Assembly (NCBI GenBank): GCA_900546225.1 | Contig: URBZ01000002.1 | Coordinates: 1-64,000 of the forward strand | DNA from: an uncultured Rickettsiales bacterium | GTDB taxonomy: Bacteria; Pseudomonadota; Alphaproteobacteria; Rs-D84 | Direction of reading: 5' to 3' | Length of the DNA stretch: 64,000 bases | In this document: in pieces, positions 26,405-36,267 of the stretch | Position numbering within the stretch: position 1 is the stretch's first letter | How the letters are laid out: each line of letters starts with the position of its first letter | Position numbers and translations under genes: made by a program | Notes under the pieces: model-generated | Seen by the model: the letters and a program-made list of their open reading frames with translations, nothing else | Databases searched by the model: none | Told to the model about the DNA's origin: nothing

Positions 26405-28789
26405 ATGTCTGTCAAGATGAATGAGTTTTTATTACAGTACTACAAGCAGTTGCGTTTTAACAGCATGCCGGCTGAGGTTCGTGCCCAATTCGACGTCTAT
26501 CTGAAGGCCGATGATTTCCGTGGTCATATGAAGGACTGGAAAAAAGAGCTGATGACGAATGGCGCGAACAATCCAATACCCGACCCGACCGAGGCAGGTG
26601 GCGCGTGGGAACTGAGTGACGACGAATGGGAGAAGTTATTTCGCGCATTCCAAGATGCATTTCGCGCAATGGATGCGGACAAGAAGTCATTCAAAGACAA
26701 CAAAGACGCAAACGATTTTCTGAATGAATATTTTGGTGACTTGCGCCTGTTTTCAAACGGCGTCGCCAGTAAGGATGCCGAGCAAGAGATTCAGGGTAAT
26801 TTCAAAACATTTCTGGAAAGCAATCGTCAGGTTTTAGAGGTTGCGTTCAAACAATGGGGATTGACCGACGGCGATTTTTCTTATTCCGACCTGATGAGTG
26901 GTATTCGGGACAAGAAATATAACACATCACCAAAATTCCAAAAGAAAATCAAAGATGTTGCCCAGTATGTCGCGTACTATATGCGCCAACCGGATTTTGT
27001 AAATTCACTGCCGAATGCGCGGACAAACCTGCCCGATTTTGAAAAGGTTGAAAAGGGATTTGACGACGACCAGATTGACCCGCTGAAACTGGATTATTTC
27101 AAGCGCAATCATCGTGATTTGTTGGATACATTGAATAAAAAGTCCAAGGTTTATAGTGTATTCAAGACATATGACAATGGCAAGATTTCCAAGCCGCTGG
27201 ACGAAGCAACAGAGAAAGTTGATTACGGCAACAAGGAATCTGACGACTATGTTCCGCCAAAGCGTGACGATGAATTGACCCCGTGGCAACAGTTGTCCAA
27301 GAATATTGGTGACACTTGGTCTGATTATATGGACAAGTACACCAAGTTCCGTGGCGACCGCTTGTATATGTCTGATTCAGCCAAGGCGATTGTCAAGGCA
27401 CTGGACGATAAAAAGGTCAAAATGAAACCAACCGATGGGTTGGGTAAATTGGTCGAAAATACCGATGCGATAAAGACAAACCTGCTGTATAAATCGCCAA
27501 CCGCGACAAAACATTTTGAATGGATGGCGAAAACATTAAAAGAATTGCAATCCACCATGCCCAAGACGTTTAATGGCGCGTTGCAAAATGGGCGTCAGAT
27601 GCGCGCATTGGTGTCTGAATTGATTATGACCGCCGTTCGCGATGGCAAAATGGACGAGGCAAAATCTGCGATGGAGGTTTTGTCTGTCATCAAATACGGT
27701 TATACCACCAGCAAGATTATGGATGCCTTGAGCAAAGAAAACCTGACCGTGTTTTCATCATTGAACATAATTCCGGACATTGTAAAAAAAGCCATGGACA
27801 AGAGTATCAAGGCCGCGCTTATGGGGATTGGATACGGCATCACAATCGCGGGCAATGCATACAACCTGCACGGCAGCAAGTTTAATCAGGCCACCGGCCG
27901 TATGAAACAGGCGCACGACGACTTTGTTCAGGCCAATGATGACGCGAAAAACAAAAAAATTGCCGAACGCAATATAGAAAACCCGCTGGCGCAACAGCGG
28001 ATTCAGGCCGAACAAACTGTGATGACACAAACGGGTATAACCGATGCGACATACGCCCAACACGAACAGGCGTATAACACCGCGAAAAGTGACGCAAAGC
28101 AAAAACTGACGGCAATGAATGATGCCGACAGACGGTTAAAAGACGCCGACCAAAAATTGGAATCTTATGATGATTTGACGCAGCAAATAAACAGCGCGAA
28201 TCAGGCATTACCCCAGATTCAACAGGATTTACAACAGTTGCAAAATGCGCTGAACAACCCGAACACATATAACGGTATGCCACCACAGGCGGCAAACGCA
28301 TTGGCAGTGGACATTCAGCGTCAGATTACAGATTTACAACAACAAGAACGCAATATTCAACAATCCCTGCCCCAGTTGCAACAACAGCAGCAACAGTTAT
28401 TAGCCAATCCAGATATTCAAAGTGCATTGGCCGATCGTCCGACATATCAGGCGGACTTTAATACTGCACAGGCGTCGTACAATGCCGCGCAACAGTTGGC
28501 AGACCAGTTGGGCGATCCCGTGCACAAATTCAAAAACGCCAAAGATCGCGTTGATGAACTGAACCGCCAGATTGATGCCCGCAATGACGAAATTGATAAC
28601 TGGGACGATAAACACAAGGACAAATTCCAAGAACTGATGGCGTATTGGGATTTCTTGGAAACCGGCCGCAACACCCACACGGGCAACATGTATTCGTGGG
28701 GTTTGGGCAGTGCCAAAAAGAAACAGAAAAATTTCAACGGCAGCGCACTGTTCCAGCAATATCTGGCCGCGTATGGGCGTGTGGCATAA
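26405..28789 (+). CDS. Large orphan coiled-coil protein
   Basis: 794 residues, not recognised. ATG at 26405 with AAAAGGA upstream. Residues 1-420 are hydrophilic and helical with many Lys/Asp (e.g. LRFNSMPAEVRAQFDVYL, DTWSDYMDKYTKFRGDR). A mildly hydrophobic stretch lies near 460-480 (AALMGIGYGITIAGNAY). From about 490 to 760 it is Gln/Ala-rich with long coiled coils (QQIQSANQ-like and LPQLQQQQQQL runs). No signal peptide. It has its own promoter and is followed by a tail-fibre-like gene on the same strand. A virion or ejection protein of the phage-like element, or a cytoskeletal-type structural protein, are both possible guesses. Confidence 0.75.
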   Translation: MSVKMNEFLLQYYKQLRFNSMPAEVRAQFDVYLKADDFRGHMKDWKKELMTNGANNPIPDPTEAGGAWELSDDEWEKLFRAFQDAFRAMDADKKSFKDNKDANDFLNEYFGDLRLFSNGVASKDAEQEIQGNFKTFLESNRQVLEVAFKQWGLTDGDFSYSDLMSGIRDKKYNTSPKFQKKIKDVAQYVAYYMRQPDFVNSLPNARTNLPDFEKVEKGFDDDQIDPLKLDYFKRNHRDLLDTLNKKSKVYSVFKTYDNGKISKPLDEATEKVDYGNKESDDYVPPKRDDELTPWQQLSKNIGDTWSDYMDKYTKFRGDRLYMSDSAKAIVKALDDKKVKMKPTDGLGKLVENTDAIKTNLLYKSPTATKHFEWMAKTLKELQSTMPKTFNGALQNGRQMRALVSELIMTAVRDGKMDEAKSAMEVLSVIKYGYTTSKIMDALSKENLTVFSSLNIIPDIVKKAMDKSIKAALMGIGYGITIAGNAYNLHGSKFNQATGRMKQAHDDFVQANDDAKNKKIAERNIENPLAQQRIQAEQTVMTQTGITDATYAQHEQAYNTAKSDAKQKLTAMNDADRRLKDADQKLESYDDLTQQINSANQALPQIQQDLQQLQNALNNPNTYNGMPPQAANALAVDIQRQITDLQQQERNIQQSLPQLQQQQQQLLANPDIQSALADRPTYQADFNTAQASYNAAQQLADQLGDPVHKFKNAKDRVDELNRQIDARNDEIDNWDDKHKDKFQELMAYWDFLETGRNTHTGNMYSWGLGSAKKKQKNFNGSALFQQYLAAYGRVA

Positions 28790-28794
28790 CGCCC

Positions 28795-28862
28795 TTGCCT
28801 TTTTTGGCAATTTGTGGTATAATACGTCACATAACGACACCGCCAATGGCGGTGTTTTTTAT
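28795..28862 (+). promoter_or_regulatory. Promoter followed at once by a terminator hairpin
   Basis: TTGCCT (28795-28800), 17-bp spacer, TATAAT (28818-28823), then 14 bases later ACACCGCC-AAT-GGCGGTGT and six T, continuing TTATTGCAA. The hairpin ends the orphan gene's transcript and also sits in the leader of the tail-fibre-like gene, so transcripts from this promoter should be attenuated. A similar promoter-hairpin-TTTTTTATTGCAA order occurs at 61484-61559. Confidence 0.55.
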
Positions 28863-28896
28863 TGCAAAAATCAATCAACATAAAAAGGAATTTATA

Positions 28897-29463
28897 ATGG
28901 CACGAGTTTTACAAATTCGGCGTGGCAACGCGTCACAAAACGATAACTTTACAGGAATGGCGGGCGAAATCACAATGGACACCGACGCGAAAACACTGCG
29001 CGTACACGATGGTGAAACACTGGGCGGGTTCGCACTGGCGCGCGCGGGCGATGGTGGCGGCAATGGCGATTTTGATATCAGTTCGGTATCAGACGATTTC
29101 TGGGCGGCGTTATTTGCGCGTATGTCGTCGCGCGTGCCCGAAATTATGATGTCGCCCGAAATTGCAATTACCAATACATCGGGTCAGGAATATATTTTTG
29201 ACACCACGCGCACGCCAATATTTGCAAATGTCGTATTGCGCTGCAAATCCCCCGAATGTGGGTACAGCGCGGGCGACACGGTCGCATCATTTGGCATTGG
29301 TGCGCGCACGAATCCCGCGCCACTGACCTATGTGTCCACAGACGGCCTGCATTGCGTTCAAATGGTTGGTGGCGAAGCGTTCTGGGTTTCGCATCATGAC
29401 ACGGGAATTACGACAAAAATTACCCCTGAAAATTGGCGCGCAATGTTCAGAGTTTACTGTTGA
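28897..29463 (+). CDS. Phage tail-fibre/tropism-determinant-like protein
   Basis: 188 residues. The N terminus ARVLQIRRGNASQNDNFTG...GEITMDTDAKTLRVHDGE matches the common phage tail-fibre N-terminal motif (a RRG..., then GE..., D...L..HDG; the Mtd N-terminal type). The C-terminal half, rich in short strands (ITNTSGQEYIFDTT, SYGIGART-like), could be a small receptor-binding domain. SD AAAAGGAA. No phage genes flank it, and it lies 18 kb from the morphogenesis cluster, whose own fibre gene (55114) is only a base-like part. It may be a dispersed component of the same particle. Confidence 0.75.
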   Translation: MARVLQIRRGNASQNDNFTGMAGEITMDTDAKTLRVHDGETLGGFALARAGDGGGNGDFDISSVSDDFWAALFARMSSRVPEIMMSPEIAITNTSGQEYIFDTTRTPIFANVVLRCKSPECGYSAGDTVASFGIGARTNPAPLTYVSTDGLHCVQMVGGEAFWVSHHDTGITTKITPENWRAMFRVYC

Positions 29464-29513
29464 AACGAATAAAATACTTTGCTATGCTGGCGCACATAGA
29501 AAAGAGGAAACAA

Positions 29514-30770
29514 ATGTACATACTTGCATTAAACTGTGGGTCTTCGTCGTTAAAATATCAGGTTTTTGACGCGAATTCCAAGAAAGCCGTCGTTGGCGGT
29601 AATGTTGAAAAAATCGGCCTGCCGGATTCTTTTGTCACCCAAAAATATCCAGACGGCACAAAACAACGCAAAGACACCGTTATGAAAAATCATGACGAGG
29701 CGTTGAATGTTGTCCTGTTTATGCTGCGCGAAGCGTCCATTGACCTGAACGAAATCAAGGGTGTTGGTCACCGCGTCGTTATGGGGGGTGATAAATTCGC
29801 GTCGTCTGTGGAAATCACCGATAATGTTATGAAAACAATCGACAAATTGTCGCCATTGGCACCATTGCACAACCCACCTGCATTGATGGGTATTGTAACC
29901 GCGAAACAATTATTGCCAAATGCAAAACAGGTTGCCGTGTTTGATACTGCATTCCATCAAACAATGCCTGATTATTCATACCGCTATGCTGTACCATCGG
30001 CATGGTACACGGAATTGGGTGTGCGTCGCTATGGATTTCACGGGACATCACACCTGTATGTTTCCAAACGCGCGGCCGCAATGTTGGGAAAACCAGCTGA
30101 CCAGTGCAATCTGATTACACTGCACATTGGTTCGGGCGCATCGGCCACCGCAATCAAAAACGGTATTTCCGTTGATACATCAATGGGTATGACACCAACA
30201 GCCGGTCTGACCATGGGTACACGCCCAGGCGATTTAGACCCAGGTGCGGTTCTGTATGTTATGAACACATTGCACCTGACACCGGATCAAATGCAGAAAC
30301 ATTTGAACAAAGATTCTGGTCTGATGGGGCTGACAGAATGTTTTGCCGACCGTCGTGACGTCGAAGAAAACAAGGCCAGCAATGACAAGTGCCGCCTGGC
30401 CATTGATACAGAGGTACACAATGTTAAAAAATACATCGGTGCATATATGGCTGAATTGGGTCACACCGATGCATTGGTATTCACCGCGGGCGTTGGCGAA
30501 AACGACGATTACCTGCGCGAACGTTTCTGCACCGGATTGGAAGATTTGGGCATCAAACTGGACAAAGAAAAGAATGCCAAGGCATTGGCGCGCAAGGGTG
30601 TTGACGAAGCAGAAATCAGCACACCTGACAGCCGCGTCAAAGTATTTATGGTTGCCACCAACGAAGAATTGGTCATTGTCGAAGACACATTGGCAATCAT
30701 GAACGGCACATATAATCCAAATCATTTGAAAATGGATTATTCATTCGCAAAACAGCAAAAGACCAGATAA
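29514..30770 (+). CDS. ackA: Acetate kinase
   Basis: 418 residues. ASKHA fold with the phosphate-1 motif LALNCGSSSLKYQVF, substrate loop GHRVVMGGDKF, FDTAFHQTMPDYSYRYAVP, GFHGTSHLYVSKRAA and HIGSGASATAIKNG. It converts acetyl phosphate and ADP to acetate and ATP. Start at 29514 with GAGGAAACAA upstream. No phosphate acetyltransferase gene is next to it in this window. A strong terminator follows. Confidence 0.97.
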   Translation: MYILALNCGSSSLKYQVFDANSKKAVVGGNVEKIGLPDSFVTQKYPDGTKQRKDTVMKNHDEALNVVLFMLREASIDLNEIKGVGHRVVMGGDKFASSVEITDNVMKTIDKLSPLAPLHNPPALMGIVTAKQLLPNAKQVAVFDTAFHQTMPDYSYRYAVPSAWYTELGVRRYGFHGTSHLYVSKRAAAMLGKPADQCNLITLHIGSGASATAIKNGISVDTSMGMTPTAGLTMGTRPGDLDPGAVLYVMNTLHLTPDQMQKHLNKDSGLMGLTECFADRRDVEENKASNDKCRLAIDTEVHNVKKYIGAYMAELGHTDALVFTAGVGENDDYLRERFCTGLEDLGIKLDKEKNAKALARKGVDEAEISTPDSRVKVFMVATNEELVIVEDTLAIMNGTYNPNHLKMDYSFAKQQKTR

Positions 30771-30787
30771 TTTATTTCTGGTGCGCG

Positions 30788-30819
30788 ACAAACGTCCCAT
30801 TTCGGGACGTTTGTTTTTT
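30788..30819 (+). terminator. Terminator after ackA
   Basis: ACAAACGTCCC-ATTTC-GGGACGTTTGT stem with T run. Confidence 0.9.
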
Positions 30820-30829
30820 GTTACATTTA

Positions 30830-32128
30830 TTATTTTGATTTATTCAATATATCGCCCGATTTAATGTATTCGGGGGCGTCTGATTTTAATTTCTGACGCG
30901 CGATTTTTGCATACTTTTTTGCATTCTGGGTGTTCCCAATCATACTGTAATATTCCGCGCGTGCCCAATCACCACGACCATCATCATCGCCATACGCGCG
31001 CGCCAGCACCCAATACGTCAACGGCGCGGGCGCGACCAGCAACGCACGCTTGCACAATTCAATGGCACGGGCGGCATCGCCCGATTTTTTACGTTCGGTC
31101 AAAACCAATGCCAGTGCGGTCTGAATCTGGGGGGCGTTGCCCGCCAATTCCAAACTGCGCGAATATGCGGTGACACTGTCGTCATAATGACCAAATTGAT
31201 ATTCGATGTCGCCCAACAATTCATAAAAATATGGATTGTCCGCGTGGCGCGAAATCAATGTCTGTGTGCCGACACGGGCGGCATCCAAATTGCCCGCTTG
31301 CATTGATGCAATGGCGCGGGCGTATATTGCCGCATCTGATTTGTCCGAATATGGGTACAGTTCGCGCACACGTGTGGCGGTGTCCAGATATCCGACCAAT
31401 TTCGCCTGAATCAAACGGAATTTCGCATCACGCGCGGGGTCGGTCGCGGGCGCGGTGTAACCTAATTTTGCAATTCGATCGCGGACATTTTTCAATCGTT
31501 CGGTGGTCAGTGGGTGATTCACACGTGTCGGATTCACCCGCGATTCCGCCGCACCACTGATTTCACGCATTTGTTCAAAGACCTGAATAAACCCATTCGG
31601 ATTTTGCCCCGCGCGCACCATCAAATCCAACCCCATATTGTCGGCAATGCGTTCTTCGTCACGGGTAAATGCCAACATAGATTGCTGGGCAACACCACTG
31701 GACCCCGCCAGCACCCCCGCCCCCAGCGACGGATTACCACCAGCCACCATCAGGCCGATTCCCAGTGCCTGAATCAACATTGCGCGCTGCATTTCTGCCG
31801 CCATACGCGACGACATTTGCGCCATATGCCCACCGATTGTATGCCCCAGTTCGTGCGCGATTACCGCCTGTAATGCGTCGGGGGATTTTATCTGGGTCAA
31901 CAAACCGGTATAAATATACACATCGTCGCCCCCCATAACAAACGCGTTGAAATCATCATCGCGCACAATATGCACGCGCAGGCGGTTGTCTGGGATTTCA
32001 GCCGCGGTGGCAATGGGGCGCACTAATTCGGTCACCACGCGTTCGATTTCTGTATCATTTATCAACGACACCGCATGCGCGCCAGTCGCAAAAAATATTG
32101 ATAATAAACAGACAAATATCTTATGCAC
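30830..32128 (-). CDS. Periplasmic M48 metalloprotease with TPR repeats (BepA/YfgC-like)
   Basis: 432 residues. Signal peptide MHKIFVCLLSIFFATGAHA, then an M48 peptidase domain with the zinc motif HELGHTIGGH (about residue 91) and the downstream Glu in RDEERIADNMGLDLM. The C-terminal part (about 245-400) consists of TPR-like helices (YFYELLGDIEYQFGHYDDSVTAYSRSLEL). BepA-type proteases degrade or help assemble outer-membrane proteins with the BAM complex. It overlaps recG by 8 bases at its start, so recG and this gene are co-translated. Confidence 0.9.
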   Translation of the reverse strand: MHKIFVCLLSIFFATGAHAVSLINDTEIERVVTELVRPIATAAEIPDNRLRVHIVRDDDFNAFVMGGDDVYIYTGLLTQIKSPDALQAVIAHELGHTIGGHMAQMSSRMAAEMQRAMLIQALGIGLMVAGGNPSLGAGVLAGSSGVAQQSMLAFTRDEERIADNMGLDLMVRAGQNPNGFIQVFEQMREISGAAESRVNPTRVNHPLTTERLKNVRDRIAKLGYTAPATDPARDAKFRLIQAKLVGYLDTATRVRELYPYSDKSDAAIYARAIASMQAGNLDAARVGTQTLISRHADNPYFYELLGDIEYQFGHYDDSVTAYSRSLELAGNAPQIQTALALVLTERKKSGDAARAIELCKRALLVAPAPLTYWVLARAYGDDDGRGDWARAEYYSMIGNTQNAKKYAKIARQKLKSDAPEYIKSGDILNKSK

Positions 32129-34175
32129 CTTGCTGCGTCCTGCGGTTAAATATAAACATTAAATCACGCGCCCATGGGGTCGGTTCGTCCATATCGCGCG
32201 CCGCGGCCGACGCCAATCGGAATAAATCACGATGTTCGCGCCAATCAGCAAAGTGATAATTTATCCACCCGCTTTGGCGTGTACCAATCAATTCCCCTGT
32301 ACCACGCATCATCAAATCTTGTTCGGCGATTGCGAAACCGTCATCTGTTTCGCACAGCACAGACAGGCGGCGCATGCCGTTCTCGCTGGTGCTTTTGCCA
32401 TACAGCAAAATACAATACGATTGTGCATTGCCGCGTCCGACACGGCCACGCAACTGGTGCAACGCCGCCAGACCAAACTGTTCGGCATTTTCAATAACAA
32501 TAATTGTGGCGCGCGGAACGTCAATTCCAACCTCTATGACCGTGGTGGCGACCAATATTGACATATCAGAATCATTGTCGGCAAAACGCGCCATGGTTGC
32601 GTCACGCTGCCGTTTATCCATCTGGCCATGAACCAGACCCGCCGTTGGGAAAAATTCCCGCAAATATTCGTATCGGGCGGTTGCCGCCGCGGCCCCACCA
32701 TCGTCACTGTCTGCGACCAATGGGCACACCCAAAATACTTTTGCCCCCGTGGCAATTTGCGCTTTCAGGCGCACCACCAAATCGGCAATTCGTGCCGTCG
32801 GCAATTTAGTTGTGATTATGGGCAGACGACCCGCCGGCTTTTCATTTATAACCGACACGTCCATATCGCCATAGATTGTCATGGACAGCGTACGCGGAAT
32901 TGGTGTTGCCGACAACGCCAGCATATCGGGATTTTCGCCCTTGGCACGCAGGGCCTCGCGCTGGGTAACGCCAAAACGGTGTTGTTCATCAACAATGACC
33001 AGACCCAAATCGCGGTATTCCACATCATCTGAAAATAACGCGTGCGTACCGATAACCAGACGTGTCCGCCCAGAACGCAAAGATATCAATTTTTCGCGAC
33101 GCGACGCCCCCTTGTCCCGACCAGTCAAGATATCACACACGATGCCGATTTTGTCGCACATTGGTTTCAGTTTGGCATAATGTTGCATCGCCAACGCGTC
33201 CGTTGGTGCCAGCATTGCGGTTTGCGCGCCAAATTCCGCCATACGCACCGCCGCCGCCAATGCAACGATGGTTTTACCGCTGCCTACGTCACCCTGAACC
33301 AGACGCATCATCGGCACGTCCGCCGACATATCGGCAAAGATATCATCAATCGTGCGTTTCTGTGCACCCGTCAAATCAAATGGCAATGTGGCATAGAATT
33401 TTTCCAACAGATTATATTTCTGGGGACGTACCGTGCGACGATTGCGCGGGTCGTGCCGATGGCGGCGGCTGATTGCAATCGCCGTTTGGTGTGCCAGCAA
33501 TTCCCAATATGCCAATTTAACAATGTATTTTGAATTTGGGGTCAAATCCGCGTCGTCTGTGGGATAATGCACGTGTGCCAATGCGTCAAAAAATTCGCGC
33601 GTATCAGAATCTGTTTCGCCCATCATCTTGTCCGGCAATGCGGCAAAGATTTGGTCGCGCACCGCGGCAAATGTTTTTTGTGTCAACCCTTCGCCCGATG
33701 GGTATATCGCCTGTGTCTGGGGAATTTTTCCTGCATTCTGCATTTCTTCGATAAAATCGGGGTGATTTATCGTTGCGCGCGCGGATTTTTCCAATTTGCC
33801 ACTGACCATGCGCCACGCGCCAATGGGCAATTTTTCCAACCAGTAATCCAAAAATCGCGTATTAAAGAACTGTAACACAACCGTTGCGCCAGTTTTATCG
33901 GCACATACAACCTGTGTCGGGGCACGACGCCCGCGGAAAAATCCGCCACGACGATGCGATTTTACCAACAGCGGTATCGTCAGTGTTTCGCCCGCGACGC
34001 CGTCCGCCACACATTCGGTAACACCGCGCGCCCGCACATAAGACGGCACGTGCAACATAAAATCTAACACACGACGCCCACCCAACACATCATCAAAACG
34101 CGATGCCAGAACTGGCCCGACCCCTTTGACGAATTGCAGGTCTGTATTCAAAAAATCAAACAGTTCTTTGCGCAT
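32121..34175 (-). CDS. recG: ATP-dependent DNA helicase RecG
   Basis: 684 residues. N-terminal wedge/OB domain (GETLTIPLLV), then SF2 helicase motifs: I GDVGSGKTIVALAA, II VDEQHRFGV, III LSATPIPRTLS, V VATTVIEVGIDVPRA, VI LHQLRGRVGRG, and the RecG C-terminal QTGWxNYHFADWREH-like hook. It remodels stalled forks and branch structures. It is the first gene of an operon with the M48 protease. rph lies 8 bases upstream of its start. Confidence 0.97.
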   Translation of the reverse strand: MRKELFDFLNTDLQFVKGVGPVLASRFDDVLGGRRVLDFMLHVPSYVRARGVTECVADGVAGETLTIPLLVKSHRRGGFFRGRRAPTQVVCADKTGATVVLQFFNTRFLDYWLEKLPIGAWRMVSGKLEKSARATINHPDFIEEMQNAGKIPQTQAIYPSGEGLTQKTFAAVRDQIFAALPDKMMGETDSDTREFFDALAHVHYPTDDADLTPNSKYIVKLAYWELLAHQTAIAISRRHRHDPRNRRTVRPQKYNLLEKFYATLPFDLTGAQKRTIDDIFADMSADVPMMRLVQGDVGSGKTIVALAAAVRMAEFGAQTAMLAPTDALAMQHYAKLKPMCDKIGIVCDILTGRDKGASRREKLISLRSGRTRLVIGTHALFSDDVEYRDLGLVIVDEQHRFGVTQREALRAKGENPDMLALSATPIPRTLSMTIYGDMDVSVINEKPAGRLPIITTKLPTARIADLVVRLKAQIATGAKVFWVCPLVADSDDGGAAAATARYEYLREFFPTAGLVHGQMDKRQRDATMARFADNDSDMSILVATTVIEVGIDVPRATIIVIENAEQFGLAALHQLRGRVGRGNAQSYCILLYGKSTSENGMRRLSVLCETDDGFAIAEQDLMMRGTGELIGTRQSGWINYHFADWREHRDLFRLASAAARDMDEPTPWARDLMFIFNRRTQQGA

Positions 34176-34183
34176 TTCCCGAT

Positions 34184-34900
34184 TTATTCCAAAACCTGTT
34201 TTTGCAAATCAATCAGTTTTTTACACCCCGATGCCGCCATTTCCATCAGTTTGGAAATTTGCGCCGCATCAAATGGGTGCTGTTCACCAGTTGCCTGAAT
34301 TTCAACAAAGCGTCCTGATTCAGACACGACAAAATTAGAATCCAATTCAGCGGCGCAATCTTCGTCATAATCCAAATCCAAGACCAATTCACCATTCCAC
34401 AGGCCCGCAGAAATCGCGGCAACATGTTCCCGCACAGGATTCCGAGAGATACGGCCATTCTGCATCAGCCAGCGCACAGCCAACATCAGCGCAACAAAAC
34501 CGCCCGTAATTGATGCACAACGTGTGCCACCATCGGCCTGAATCACATCGCAATCGATTGTAATCGTATGACGCCCCAGCGCGTCCATATCAACCACACT
34601 GCGCAATGCGCGCCCAATCAGACGGGAAATTTCCGCGCTGCGGTGATCTTTCATTATTGCATCGCGCCCCTTGCGCGTGCCACATGCGCGCGGCAGCATG
34701 GAATATTCCGCCGTAACCCAACCGCCGGTTTTATTCTGGACACGTTTCCACAATGGCTGGTTCAAATCAACCGACGCGGTACACAGGACTTGCGTTCCGC
34801 CCATTTTTATCAGACATGACCCCTCGGCCCACTTGTTGACGCCTGTTTCCATGGAAACCGGACGCATTTGATTTGGCTGGCGCATTGATGGACGCATCAT
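34184..34900 (-). CDS. rph: Ribonuclease PH
   Basis: 238 residues from ATG at 34900, chosen because GGGGGA lies 8 bases before it. Conserved blocks: EGSCLIKMGGTQVLCTASV, GWVTAEYSMLPRA, ISRLIGRALRSVVD, ITIDCDVIQADGGTRCASI and DSNFVVSESGRFVEIQ. It trims tRNA 3' ends by phosphorolysis. Probably the head of an rph-recG-protease transcript. Confidence 0.97.
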   Translation of the reverse strand: MMRPSMRQPNQMRPVSMETGVNKWAEGSCLIKMGGTQVLCTASVDLNQPLWKRVQNKTGGWVTAEYSMLPRACGTRKGRDAIMKDHRSAEISRLIGRALRSVVDMDALGRHTITIDCDVIQADGGTRCASITGGFVALMLAVRWLMQNGRISRNPVREHVAAISAGLWNGELVLDLDYDEDCAAELDSNFVVSESGRFVEIQATGEQHPFDAAQISKLMEMAASGCKKLIDLQKQVLE

Positions 34901-35032
34901 ATTATTTTCCCCCATATATAAAATGTATATAATAAGTATATATTACCACAGGATTATTGCAATTTTTTTTACGTTTGCATTTTTTTATTCATACTGTTAT
35001 GCTGTGCAATCATCAGAAAGGATTTGATTTAT

Positions 35033-36061
35033 ATGTCAGCACAGACAAAACGCCTGATTAAAAAAGTCATCAGTTATTCGGGCATATTCTTTTTCGTTTT
35101 GGCCGCAACCATGTTGTGGTGGCAATTACGTAATTACACATTTTATGACATTATTCACGCAATCGCGGCAATTCCATTGGCAAACCTGATTGGGGCGTGC
35201 TGTGCGTGCTTTGCGGGGTATTTGGCACTGTCGCTGTACGATTATCTGGCATTGAATTATGTCGGCGAAAATAAAAAGGTCGTATGGTGGAAATGGATGC
35301 TGGCGGGTATGCTGGGGTTCGCAATCAGCAATAATGCCGGTCACGCAGTGGTCAGTGGTGGTGCAATCAGATACCGCCTGTACACGCGTTGGCGCATTCA
35401 CGGCAGCGATATTGTAAAAATGCTGACGATTTCAGGATTTACGTATTTCTTGGGCTGTGCGGCGATTGTACTGATTGGGTATTTTCTGGTGCCGCATGAT
35501 ATATTAAATTCGTCGACGGGCGCATCGGTCGGTCTGAATGCATTGTTCGTGTTCTGTGCCGCGGCATTGATGGCGTATTTCGCAATGACCATACTGTTCC
35601 ACGGCAAACATATCAAAATCGGACAATTAAAGTTCCAAATTCCATCGACAAAAATGGCGTGGTTACAGATGCTGTTAGGCATCACGGACAGTGTTCTGGC
35701 TGGTCTGGTACTGTATTTCTGTCTGATTCCGTTTGTGGACATTCCGTTTGGGACATATATCGGTCTGTTCGTTATTGCCCAGACCACCGGCGTATTCAGC
35801 CAAGTTCCAGGGGGCATCGGCGTATTCGAGAGCGTCTTTCTGTTGGCATTGCCCGACGGAATTGACAAGGCGAACATTTTCGGCGCACTGTTGGCATACA
35901 GAATTATTTACTATGTTTTGCCACTGATTGGTGTTGGGGGACTGTTCTTTATATACGAACGCTGGCTGCGCGCGCGTATGAAACGTTGGGCAAACGAAGC
36001 GCGCGAGAAAATTTCCCAGATTCCCGCCAAAATAAAAAATATCAAACACACGAAAAAATAA
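35033..36061 (+). CDS. UPF0104/MprF flippase-like membrane protein
   Basis: 342 residues, about eight hydrophobic segments. The strings YDYLALNYVG, SNNAGHAVVSGGAIRYRLYTRW and TTGVFSQVPGGIGVFESVFL are typical of the lysylphosphatidylglycerol-synthase transmembrane (flippase-like) family. The catalytic aminoacyltransferase domain of MprF is absent. A lipid translocation role in the inner membrane is likely by family, with unknown lipid. ATG at 35033 with AGAAAGGAT upstream. Confidence 0.88.
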   Translation: MSAQTKRLIKKVISYSGIFFFVLAATMLWWQLRNYTFYDIIHAIAAIPLANLIGACCACFAGYLALSLYDYLALNYVGENKKVVWWKWMLAGMLGFAISNNAGHAVVSGGAIRYRLYTRWRIHGSDIVKMLTISGFTYFLGCAAIVLIGYFLVPHDILNSSTGASVGLNALFVFCAAALMAYFAMTILFHGKHIKIGQLKFQIPSTKMAWLQMLLGITDSVLAGLVLYFCLIPFVDIPFGTYIGLFVIAQTTGVFSQVPGGIGVFESVFLLALPDGIDKANIFGALLAYRIIYYVLPLIGVGGLFFIYERWLRARMKRWANEAREKISQIPAKIKNIKHTKK

Positions 36062-36267
36062 ATGCCTTGCCATATGGGGGTTGGGCATGTTATGCTGATA
36101 CCTGTCGTATGACAATGGGGTATATGAAGTGTTTGTATTATCACTATTTTATACATTCTGTTGCGCGCCATTTGTTTACATGGTGCTTTCCCTTGGCATG
36201 GGCTGGGACGCCCCACAGGGACGGTCTGTATCCGTTGCATACGAACCCGCAACAAAAGGATTATTAA

